A stretch of 64,000 bases of DNA from Triops longicaudatus (taxonomy: Eukaryota; Arthropoda; Branchiopoda; Notostraca; Triopsidae), in NCBI GenBank assembly GCA_022885665.1, contig JAGQDJ010000192.1, positions 1 to 64,000 of the forward strand. The letters are read 5' to 3'. Shown one piece after another: positions 13,501 through 25,500 of the stretch. The stretch's first letter is position 1. Each line of letters starts with the position of its first letter. The notes under the pieces are model-generated. The model saw only the letters and a list, made by a program, of their open reading frames with translations. It did no database searches and had not been told where the DNA came from. The position numbers were made by a program, and so were the translations under genes.

Positions 13501-16500
13501 GTTTCATTTCAAGAGAAACGTGTGAACTCTGCGATTAGTAGTGCGATTACGGAATTCATAATTTATTTTCAGACCAAATAATTGCCACTGAGTACTGGTA
13601 TTCAATTTTCCTAAAATACGGAACGAAAATAAGTTTGACGGTAAAAAACATAAAGCAGGTCAAAGCGAGACAAAAGGATACTGATTTTTTAAAATTTAGA
13701 ATTGTCAACACGAATTTGTCACCTTCCCAATTTGTCAGCCTTCTTCGGGTACGTGGTTGTTGACAAAATTGGAATATTTGCATAATGGCTCGAAAATTCT
13801 GGTTTTACTTTCCTTGCAAAAATAGGTCTAAACTTCTGTTATTTTTTATTTATTTATTTTTTTTTTTGCAATAAAAGCTGCAGTACAGTAAATTGGGTCG
13901 TTTTCATAAGATACTCAATCTGATAGAAACGTCTCGCGTACTGGGACTCGAATGCCGAGCATTGCACGTGCGGGTAAATGCAAGTCTGTCCAAATTTGCT
14001 CACTGTAATAAGCAAAAGAGGGAAGTTATTGCATTGAAACCCCGGAGTAGCCGAAGTGGAAGACGACTTAGCAACCCAAGTATTGCGTGGGAACTTTACA
14101 GCTGTTGAAGGCGGTCAACTGGAGTCACTAGTAACCGGATTTTACGATGTTTGTATCCTACAAAGAAAAGCTACTTTAATTTATTTTCCGTCCCATTTGA
14201 AACCTATAGAGTAGAGCATGGCTCACATGTAATAGCCCAGCAATTCGGACGAAAGTTTAAGTTCTAAGTTTTATTAGTATTGACCTAACCCAGGTTTTTA
14301 CAACTCGAAGAATATTACTGACGCCACCCTGCGAAAACGAAAGGTTCAGGTGCCCATATTCGGCTTTAAAAAGAGACAACGAACGCACTCGAGTCTGTTT
14401 GGTACCCCTTAGCAAGTGAAAAGGCAGAATGAAATCGCGTGAGCGTGCTTAAGTACTGTAAAACCACGGACATTCCACGGACGAGTAATTCGGGCTAACT
14501 TGGCTTCCAGCAAGTACCTCATTTAGAATCAATAGACTGCCTCAAGTAGGGTAGTTCATTTTTCTCTCTTTTTCTCTTTCCTCATTAACCGCCACATTCC
14601 TGTTCCACATCTCGCAAGAAAATGATTTTGCTGGCGGGACCGTTACTCATCATTCGGCCCCAAGTTAAGCATCTTATGTGCGCTGTGGAGAATGAAACTA
14701 AAGGAATATTTCGTCTTGGCGTGAAGAAGTTCTCGGGGCTAAACGCAACTTACGAGAAAGGGTAGGAAGTAACACGATTAGAGCATTTAACATATTCTTT
14801 GATCTCTTCGTGAAGCACTAAACTGGAGTTGCTAAGACCAACCGTGCGGAACAGCTCTTTGCCGGCTTATGTATTAATAATCTTGGATTAAGGCTTATTC
14901 CCATGCAGGATGGAAAAAGACAGGTGTGCGGATTAAATCTGCAATAAAAAGTAGGGCCAAGCTATTTACCCCATGGTGCTGTACTCCTAACCTTTAAAGC
15001 AAGGGCAACGGCTTTATTTGGTTCCCAAGTTCAGGACAATTAATTCTGCGTTGAAAGGCAATTTTGGTGCATCAAACTCTTAAGCTACGAGATATGCTTA
15101 GAGGACTACGATAACCGTTTAAAGTGCGTAGCAGACTTGACATTTATGATTTTCGATCTGTAAGGTCAAATTTAACCCGAACGAAATCAATGCTGGATTT
15201 CTGAAATGATAAAAAAATTAAGCAAGTTGCAATACTCTTTGAAAATTAAGCTGCGTGTCTACAATATGTTTGCCCTGTGTTACTTTAGTGTCGTAGCCCC
15301 GACCGACACATCGGACTTGGGTTTTGAAAGTAGAGATCTCTCCCCACTGGAGTAACCACTTACAAGAAATTCCCGAAAATCCCACTAGTTGTTGGACAAA
15401 TAAGTCTCTTATCGTACGATCGTTAACTAACGAGGTACTCACCAATTTGTAACATCTTACTAGCGCCGCAATCTCTACGTGAAGTTCGTATTATCGCATC
15501 CACCATTAGCCAACACGAGTTATGGAATTCCCTATTAACTCCAAGTGAAGGTTTGCTTCACTTTTTCTTAACATAGATAATTAACGCTACAATACCACAA
15601 AACAATACAAGTATACGGTTAATACAAAATGTTAGTTGTCATGTACGTATATTACAATTGAATATATTGCTATAATTGAATAAAATGTTCTACACTAGTG
15701 CATACGCACTCGCAAATTTTTACGTACATGCATGTACCTTACCTACAGTGCGTACATACTGTTACGTTCTACTCCTTTTCAAATTCCGCTTATTCTTATC
15801 TTCCAATTTACATCAACACCAAAACGAACTCCACTACTAAATCACACAAAAACACTCTCCTTCTCGTGCTAACTCTCACTTTACGTTTACAACAATCAAA
15901 TTTCACGCTCAAGAAACGGAACTGGCTCAAAGGAAAGTCAAAAAGGAACTCCCTATTACAAGCTGGGTGCAGGGGATTTCATTCTTACCCACAATGAATC
16001 TTAGGATTCATTGTTGGGCGGCTACGGAATTTGACTGTTGGGTAACAACGAACGCCACAATACATGTACGTTTTTCGTGTTACAGATCAACTAAAGAAAG
16101 GTTGTAACTGCAAAAAAGTAAACTTGACGTATTTTTCCTTCTTGCTTAAATCAAGATATAAAGACATTTAATATTCAACACATTGGTTTCTTCATAAAAA
16201 AAACTAGTCTAACTTTTACGAGCCGTAGAACCGTTTCCTTTCAAAAATATATATAGCGCAGACGCTCAATTCCCGAACCAACCGTACCCCCAATTCAGGT
16301 AAAGGTTTCCCTGATAGCCTAGACGTGTCGCGAATGTGTACCTCGAGAGATCTGGGTTCATAGTGTCCTTGGTTAACCCTACAGATCACGAAGAAACTGT
16401 GTGAAATCTCTTTACTGTCCCAACTCTCCCATACTTAAGCTTTCAGAATGTTTGGTGAATATGCTACATGTTTGATCCAAGGTCCGTCTCAGCTTTACCG

Positions 16501-19500
16501 CTGTGTCTGAACAATAATACCAACACGTGACTTATCCGGCAATTCAAAGTCTTCCTCACGGAAGATTGCTGAGGAAACACTTGCCACAAAGTTGCTTCAG
16601 CAGCAAGCGAGCTAGTAGTTCGGTATATGTACTGTCTCTATGCGACAATATGGGTGTATCATGTGTGAGACACCTGTTCTGTAATTGGATCGAAACTAAT
16701 TCAAGTTACTGAGACTCACAACGAGCTCTTAAAGGGAGAGAACCATATTATGTGGATGTAACAATGACGCAGCAAAGTCCTTCCTATAATTGTCTACAGT
16801 CGGTATGGGACAGCTACGAAAGAATACCCAGGTATCATACATAAGTTACTGCGAGTTTCTACGAGACGAATAGTTACGTTGTAAATTATAAAGAAGCACG
16901 AGGGATGTGTACAAAAGGCACAGACTGATATTTATTTTTCCACTGGACGAAAAAGAAATATCGATTTTATGGGTGTATCATACGGACGCTTTAAGGGCGC
17001 TTTAAGGGCGTGTTGCAATAAAAAGCGTTTGTTGGGCTAATCTCTTATGAAGCCCGTCAATGTTTGCTGAACGCGTTGAACTAATGTTTCTTTTGTCCTT
17101 GCTATCACGTAGAGTGCGGGTGGAATACTACGTTAACGAGAATACCTTCAAACAGCGCCTGCAACTGTATTTCATCAAAAATCAGCGATCAAGTAATTTT
17201 TCGATTTCTGGATCTGCGAAGCCAATCAAGTATAAATGCCTGGCATGCATGACACATGCATGTAAAAGACCTTTTCATACACCAAATTTATTTTGTATGC
17301 ATCGATTTAGAATTATATTAACGCGGCTTCAACTGTCAGATTTTGACATAGAGACCCCTCATATAAGAAAGAACCTTATCGCAAGGTAAAATTCATGAAC
17401 CTTGGCAGTAGTCGAATGACCAGGAACAAAAGAGGAGCGCGTTACATGAGAAAACCACTTGTGTGAGCATGACCTATTCTTCCATGGAAGCCTGTGAATG
17501 TAAAACCCGGATATAAGAGACAGTCTGGCAAGCACGGTGTTGATACTAAATTGCACAGAAAATGAAAACATGTTTGAAACCTGAAGTCTCGGGAGATATA
17601 TTGTCACAAGTCTCTTACATCCGAGCTCAACTGTAACCTTTTTAGTGCTATCATTTTCAATTAGCTAATGAAGTACACGAGTTTTGTACTGAAATACACA
17701 TGTACTGTTTCAACTTTCTAGGTCTGCGCATTAGAATCTTCAATCTTTTCATCAAATTACTCACATGCATTCTTTACATCGTTCGAGTCGTTCTTGACGA
17801 TGATCCCCGATCGGCTACTTGGTAAGTCGGAAAGTTTTATTCTTTTTCTGGCATTGTACCTTACGCATAGTATATGTATACGAGTTTGAATATGTATACA
17901 CAAAGGGTGTTACTTTTTCTACCTATTAAGGAGAGCATGTGCTACTTTTGTGCACATCATTATAATGTATATACAGAGTAAACGGTCGATTTAACGAGGT
18001 AGTAGCAACAATACGCTTGCATTTTTCAACAAGAAGCCCGCTAGACTAAGCCAACGCGAAGTTTTAGATGTCTTCTAAGATGAGCTGATTTTGTCTCTAT
18101 AGCAACCTGCAACCACAACAATGTTTTAGCGATGCTAGTTTTGATCCGAGCTAAAGCTTACGTTGCTTTCTGCAGTCGTTCTTACCAACATCTATCTGAG
18201 ACGAAAGGTAGACTGCGGAACAAGACAGATTCCTGCACGCGATAGTACCCATTGAAAACGGAGAAAGCTATGATGGTACAAAGTATTCGCTCTGGCTGCC
18301 AACACCAAAAATGTTTTTGTAGAGGAATATAAATATAGGGATATCTCTCATCAATTGTATTGACATTTTCCACTAGTTATGGATGTGACGTCGGGAACAA
18401 AACTGCCTACACAATTCTTTACGAGAGATCGCGCGAACAATTTCAAGAGAACCCGGTGATTCATTGGGAAGCCATTATTTGGGTTCAGAGACCATTTTTC
18501 CTCTGGCTCATTGAAGTCATCTTTGCCAATATCAGCTTGATAGAAGCATTGTTAGTAGCGTACTTGAGTTATAAGGTAAGTCAAAACGTTATTGGAACTT
18601 TCTAATAAAGGGGATCCAGGTATTTTTAATGAAATCAGTTTTCTTTTCATACAAATTTCTGTACGGATCAAAGTAGATTTGAAAGATGATTACGTATCGA
18701 TCGTTTTCTCATTTTTTTTTTACAGGGCAACATATGGCATCAGATTCTCAGTTTCCATTTTCTTCTCGAGCTTGTGAATACCATTCCATTCCTATTTACG
18801 GTAAGCAGGGGAATACTTTAAAAAAAACGCGAAAAAATAAACACAGTTGAAAGTTCAACGTAAAAGCGCTTGGGTTACAGTACTGTCTGATCCTTTACAA
18901 TTCCTCAGTTGTGTTGGTCGCCGCTGAGAAATTTGTTTATTCCCGTCTTCCTCAACTGTTGGCTCGCCAAATATGCACTGGAAAATATGTTCGTAAGTTG
19001 TATTCCGTCTCGACACTGAATTAAGCTGTCAGACAACTTACACTTTTCGGTCTGGTTCCTTTCTCTTTCTAGAACGATCTACACCGAGCCATGCAAAGAT
19101 CCCAGTCGGCGTTGTCGCAGCAATTAATGATCCTCTCCGTGACTTTGCTCTGTCTCGTGTTTACGAGGTAAGTGAGCAAACCTTGGCGTGACAGGTGAAC
19201 CGAAAGCTACCCTAAAATCTCAACAACGGGGACTGAACAATGACCTGCTCTGATTTTAAACACAATTTTGGCTTCAATATGTACAACCGACCTTTCATGT
19301 ATATTCCGTACGGTGACTACGTTGACGTGACAATTGTCTGATTCTTCCCGGAATTCCCGAGCGCACTGAAACAATGAATGGGATTGAAGGGAAGCAAGAA
19401 GCATGACAAATACCTAATTCCAAGCATGTGGTTCCTCAGACTGTGCAAACGAGTGCGTCTCGAGTAAAAGCAAACGAAACGAACTTTGGCACGACGAATC

Positions 19501-22500
19501 AAAAATAGATTTAATACCATTTCTGTTCGTTCTTCACATCACTCGCCAGTCTGCAAACAAGAGTTTACGAAGTACTGAACTTGTTAAAACTAGACAAAAT
19601 TGTCGAGTACAAATTGTTAACAAATTAAAGTAGGTTATTTCACCTGGGCAATTTAGCAAGCTTATTATTCACTTCTTATTTGTCAAAAGTTAGGCCGATA
19701 AAGGTATTCTTTTGATGCAATATCGCTTTCGGGGTAGTTTGGTGGCTGCGCCAGATCTTACGCGGAAATTCGTATGCTGGTGTGTAGATACCACCACTAT
19801 TATGAATTCTGAAGTTTAATTATTTAATAGGTGTCTACGAAATGAACTGAAGTGTATAATCTAGTTATAAGTAAGAAGTTCGTTTCCACGTTACTACCTT
19901 TGCAATGGTAGCAGACCTAAAATTCACGTCAATGTGGTGGAAATTTGTGATGGAAATTCTACCCGTTTGGAGGATTTCACACAAGTTTAAATTAAACGCA
20001 GTACGCCTACGTTTCGTTACGGTTCTCACGTAAAGGGCATTGACATTCGCATTGTATACTCAGTATTTCACACGCATACATAGTTAATCGCTAATTACTT
20101 AGTTTATTACTATTACAACTAAATGCGTATAACCTAATGCGTCAATTTACTTTACAGTTGCGTGTTGACAGATATCTGGATAATTTTTCCCTAAAATTAA
20201 TAAAATAGTTTGTAGTAACTCAAGGAACCCAACCAACTTAATTTGCATCGGATTCCATCACGCTACCTTAGCTAATTGCTCACTGTACTAGACTTCAATC
20301 CTCTTTATAGCCAAAATTGCCATCGCTATTTAACAAACATCCAAATTACAAATTCGAATAAATGAAAAAATACGTAATTACATCTTTAAGTCAAACGCAG
20401 TGCTGTTTTTACGAATGAATTTTAAAAAATGCTTAGTTAAAAACCATTCTAGTCCATAAAACTATTATCCAATTGTATCAACTTGCCAATCATTCAACTT
20501 TACGGATTCAATGAAAAAATATTTCTTTATTGTGGCACTTTCTACAAAATGCTTCGGCAATATCCGACGAGATTTGCAGCATCGCGATAACAGAGGTTAA
20601 AATTTGGAATGTGATTGTGTCAATCGTTTCTCCAAATTGAGAAAAAATTAACCTCAGCAATTTTTCATTACATGTAAATAAGGCATCAATGTAATTTCAA
20701 TTTTCTTTTTCTGTCAAAAAAAAATAAATAAATAAATAAAAAAATACTATCCAAATCACTCAAAATTCGTAAAAGCAATTTTTAGAAAAAATTTAACCGT
20801 ATATCATCTACACTATTTGCATAACTTTCCTGTCAAAAAATATTTTAACATATTTAATTGTACTTCTGAAAACGACTTCGAAATTTCGCCATGTAACTCG
20901 CCCATAAATCATGGGAAAGTTAGTGGCTTCGCGCGTTTTTTGGGCTACTTGATAACCCTTCCATCTACTCATAATAAAAAGAGCAATTAAGAACAAACGT
21001 CATCTTTATCAAAAGAACACCCAAGCCTGACATATACAATTTTTTCTCCTACCTTTCGACCATCTCTCCTGATTTTACGGTTAACTCACGTTATGCCTTA
21101 CAGTACCCGGCTACCTTTAGTTGCTCGGTTTCACTATTTTTCAATTATCTCTGCTCACCTTAACGAACCGATAGTCATCAATGAAACATTTACCCGCACC
21201 CGACTTTTTGTAATTCTCCGTACCCAACGAACTACTCCGATCCCTCTTGTATTACTGCCCGCAACGTACTTTGTTCTATACTTCCTTTTACAGTCCATGA
21301 ATAAACTTTTAAAAAATGTCACCACGTCAGCACAAACTGTTTAGAATTTCAAACACTGTTACACCACAAAAGACTTAATTGATTTCTGCATTAACGTGTT
21401 TCAGCGTTTGTGGATTCCAACATTTCCAACGAGCAGGTCACCGCCACTTGAACCTCTTTCAGTCCATGTACTTCGTCACCGTCACCTTTTCCACCGTGGG
21501 ATACGGTGATGTCATCCCCGACATTTGGCCTTCTCAGCTATTCATGATAGTCATGATTTGCGTGGCACTCATCGTGTTGCCGACTCAGGTAGCGCATTGG
21601 GCTTATTGCTTTAACTCTGCTCTCTACCTGATGCCCTTTATTCAAGTTTGAGCAACTTGCGTTTACGTGGATGGAACGGAAAAAGCTCGGTGGCTCGTAT
21701 TCTTCCCATCGGGCGCAATCTGAAAAACATGTCGTCGTGTGTTCTACCAATCTGCAAGCCGACACCATTATGGATTTCCTCAACGAGTTTTATGCTCACC
21801 CGTTGTTACAAGTACAAACACGTTCTCAGTCACCTTATGACTTCAACTGCTGCTCTTAGGATTATTATGTTGTGCTACTCTCGCCCATGGAACTAGATAC
21901 GACCATGCGGATGATTTTGCAAGTACCCATATGGGCTCAGCGCGTTATTTACTTGCAGGGATCTTGCCTCAAAGATTCTGATTTGACACGGGCACGGATG
22001 AGCGAAGCGGAAGCTTGTTTTATCCTCGCTGCTCGCAGTTATGCTGACAAAACCGCTGCAGTAAGAAGATCTCCGTTTTCATGACTTTGAGGACTCAATG
22101 AACCCTCTTTTAATTAAGGATGAGCACACCATCTTGAGGTCATGGGCTGTCAAGGATTTCTGTCCCGACGTCCCCCAGTATGTACAAATCTTTCGGCCAG
22201 AGAACAAAATCCACGTGAAATTCGCCGAGCACGTGGTCTGCGAGGACGAGTTCAAGTACGCGTTATTAGCTAACAACTGTCTGGCGCCCGGGACATCCAC
22301 CCTCGTCACCCTTTTGCTCCACACGTCACGGGGACAGTAAGGCATTGAACTCTAGAAAGAAATAACTTAATCATTACTCTTTCTTTTAACTCTTCACTTA
22401 CGTGCAAAAAGGGAAGGTCAAACTTCTGAAGAAGAGTGGCACCGATTGTACGGGAAGTGTTCGGGCAATGAAATCTATCATATCCGTCTGGGTGACAGCC

Positions 22501-25500
22501 GCTTCTTTGGTGAATACGAAGGCAAGAGCTTCACTTATGCAAGCTTCCATTCGCACCGAAAGTAACCCCCATTTCTCTTCTGTCTGCTTTGTTGCTTTTA
22601 TTGCTCTCTAATTCTTACCCACCATAAACAGATACGGGGTCGCGTTGGTGGGCGTGAGACCAGCCGAGCTACCTGAGTTCTATGAAGAAACTATATTACT
22701 GAACCCTGGCCCGCGGCATATTATGAAAAAATCTGATATCTGTTTCTATATGAGCATTACCAAAGAAGAAAACTCGGCATTTGTCGTTTCGAATACGACA
22801 ACAGACAGCAACGCGCCACCGACTGAAACCCAGCCGAAAACCAATTCAGCAGCCACTGACGCCGATTCAGGGCACTACCACCCCTCGTGTGAAGAAAACA
22901 ACAAAGATAAGGAGAGCCCCACTTTGAGTTCCAACACAGCGCCGGAATACCAATTTTTGCTGGCGAAATCGGGGAAAGACTCGTCGAAGGAAGACATCAA
23001 ACTGGCTTCTTACAACGCATTCCGCAAAGAGGGTATCAAAGGCCCGTCAATCGACAGTGGTGGCATGCGAAGTTCCATTTCGTCAGGTATAATATCCATA
23101 TCTTCATTATCAATGGCACTTTTTTCAAGCTTTACATGTTTTTTTTTTCTTTTTTTTTCTCATCGTAAACAAGCGAGTATTTATGAACCAGCTACCACCC
23201 GAAGAGCCAGTTTCGTTCGAAATGACTCTACCGATACCGCCCATAGTACCACGTTTATTACGGGTAATCATTTGGATGTACCTAAAACGGACTCTCCCAA
23301 TCTCCTTATGGTCCCTGGACAGGGTAAGATAATGAGAAACTTGGCCAGCAAGGGTATATTTTAAGGCTCTTTTTTTGGGTGCTCTAACTCTTTAGCAAGC
23401 AGACGACCCAGTATATTGCCCGTACCTGACATGTTTTCCGGCTCGGTGATCAACTTAGCTGCGGGGCACCAACATGCCGGAGATGACAGCGAGGACGAGT
23501 TGGACGACGACGTTCCGTGGCGGTCTCCCAGCGAGATGATTTCGTAAGGGTTCCTTGACCACTTTTACGAGTATTAAACTATAGCGTTCCTTTTGCTTTT
23601 CTTTGAAGCATCGTCAAAGGTTTCCCACCGGTTTCGCCCTACATTGGCGTCAGTCCCACGCTTTGCTATTTGTTAAGAGAGAAAAAGCCTCTCTGCTGTC
23701 TTCAATTGGCACAGGTTGGTGTAACGAGCCGGGATAAATTGACGAAAATTACTGATGGGACGCAAATTGCAGGTTTGTGAGCACTGTGTCTTCAGAAGCG
23801 CGAAAGAATACAAGTGGCCGAATAAAGTCATCATTGTGGCGACGGACTATGCCTCGACTGGCATTTATAACTTTGTGATCCCACTGCGAGCCCATTTCAG
23901 ACCCAAAACGTCCCTCAACCCTATTGTCCTCTTACTAGAACGGAAACCAGACGTTGCCTTCTTGGACGCTTTGTCCTACTTCCCATTAGTGTATTGGATG
24001 CTTGGGACTATCGATTGGTAAGTCCATTCAATATTGTTTGAATACTACAATCTATTATGAACCAACAATGTATTGTCCGACCTACCATCTTGGAAACTGA
24101 AAAGTCGCCATTGAAAGTTCGGATAACGTCACAAATCCCTATCGCGCAATGCTCATAAAAACACATTTCACCATATAACGTTTCCAGTAGACATGAGAAA
24201 TACTCTAGAAAACCAAAATAGTTATAGTTTGTTAAAGTTGTAGGTCAATAAAATAGCGAATAGAATTCAAGTACAGAAAAATTGAAGTTAGATTAATTTT
24301 CTTGCAGAAGAAGAAACTAGAAATTGAGACAAATAATGAAAAAGTAATTTGATGCCAGTTTCTATCTTGTATACTCTAAAAAAGCTTACAACTCTCTAGT
24401 TTTCCTTATCAAGGAAAATCGTGTAAAATTTTTCGTTTTCAAGTTAATTCGACTTAAAGCATTCAATAGTAACCAGATCTGATTTAAAGTAAAATAAAAT
24501 TAAATTTCGAGAAATTCGTCAAGAGAAGTCGACTTTTGCTTCATTCGGGGTAAAATCTTTTCTTGTCTATGGGTTTTTGTCATGATACCGCAATGGAAAA
24601 TGGCGGTTTTTAACGTTTAAAAATGGCAGGAAACAATAATTGCCAGTAATAGAAGCGTCGCGAGGGGGGAGGGGTGCACCCAGATAATTCGTTGAAAGCC
24701 GATTCGGTAAAGAAATATACTCGAGTTGATAAAAACGTCAAGTACAGTCGGTATAATTGAGGCTCCACCTCCCAAATGAAAAAAAAACTCGCGACGCTCC
24801 TGGACCGTAGACAAATATGAAATATGTAGACATTTATGAACATCCACGACCCACAAAAAAAAACGGTTTGATTTTTTTTTCAGTTTGGATGATTTAATTC
24901 GTGCCGGAATTACAATAGCGGAAAGTGTGGTGGTTGTTAACAAGGAACTGTCCAATTCTGCTGAGGAGGACACGTTGGCGGATTGCAACACCATCGTTTC
25001 CGTTCAAACTATGTTCAAGTAATGCCTTCTTCCGTGACTTGAGTCAACAATTCGTCTTTCTTTCCCGCCTCGGCGAAAACATGGCTAATTGTACTTTATT
25101 TTGTAGATTTTTCCCTAGCATCAAGATTATAACCGAGCTTTCGCAGTCTTCAAATATGCGGTTTATGCAATTCAGAGCCCATGACAAATACGCTCTGCAC
25201 TTGTCAAAAATGGAAAAGGTACCCTCCCCCAGCATCCCCTACAACAATCGGTCTACCGTCGACGACACTGCTTTGCTTTGGCTGGTAGATAAATTGCTCC
25301 CCTCCCCCCACAAGAAATGCCTTCAAGCGAGTCCGTACTTAAAAAGCCCACCATGCCCCTTTCATATGGCATGCTCTCCATTCCCATCTTTCTTAACACG
25401 CGAATAAAAAAATGTTTCGCGTACGATTTGCTCCGCTACCTCCATTCACCTCAAATGATAACTAGCATTCTCAACTTTCGCTTTGAAGTACTAGAAACTG

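Larger units (their letters stand above)
1548..17112 (+). other. Slo2 intron 1, 15.6 kb
   Basis: This interval joins the conserved end of the N-terminal exon (donor GTAAGC at 1548) to the conserved VRVEYYVNENTF exon (acceptor CACGTAG before 17113). It is AT-rich with scattered stops on both strands, and I recognise no gene inside it. It holds a 20-bp minisatellite (about 10371-10478), T-rich tracts (about 12449-12491), a hairpin (15988-16018) and an 11-bp tandem repeat (about 16988-17009). Short frames near 11900-12300 overlap on both strands and look like chance in a slightly GC-richer patch. In related animals large first introns often hold enhancers, but I cannot show that here. Confidence 0.75.

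Noticed and set aside
17995..18005. GAGGTAGTAG, identical to the let-7 seed region
   Set aside because: The bases after it (CAACAATACG) do not match let-7, and no complementary arm that would fold into a precursor hairpin is found on either side.
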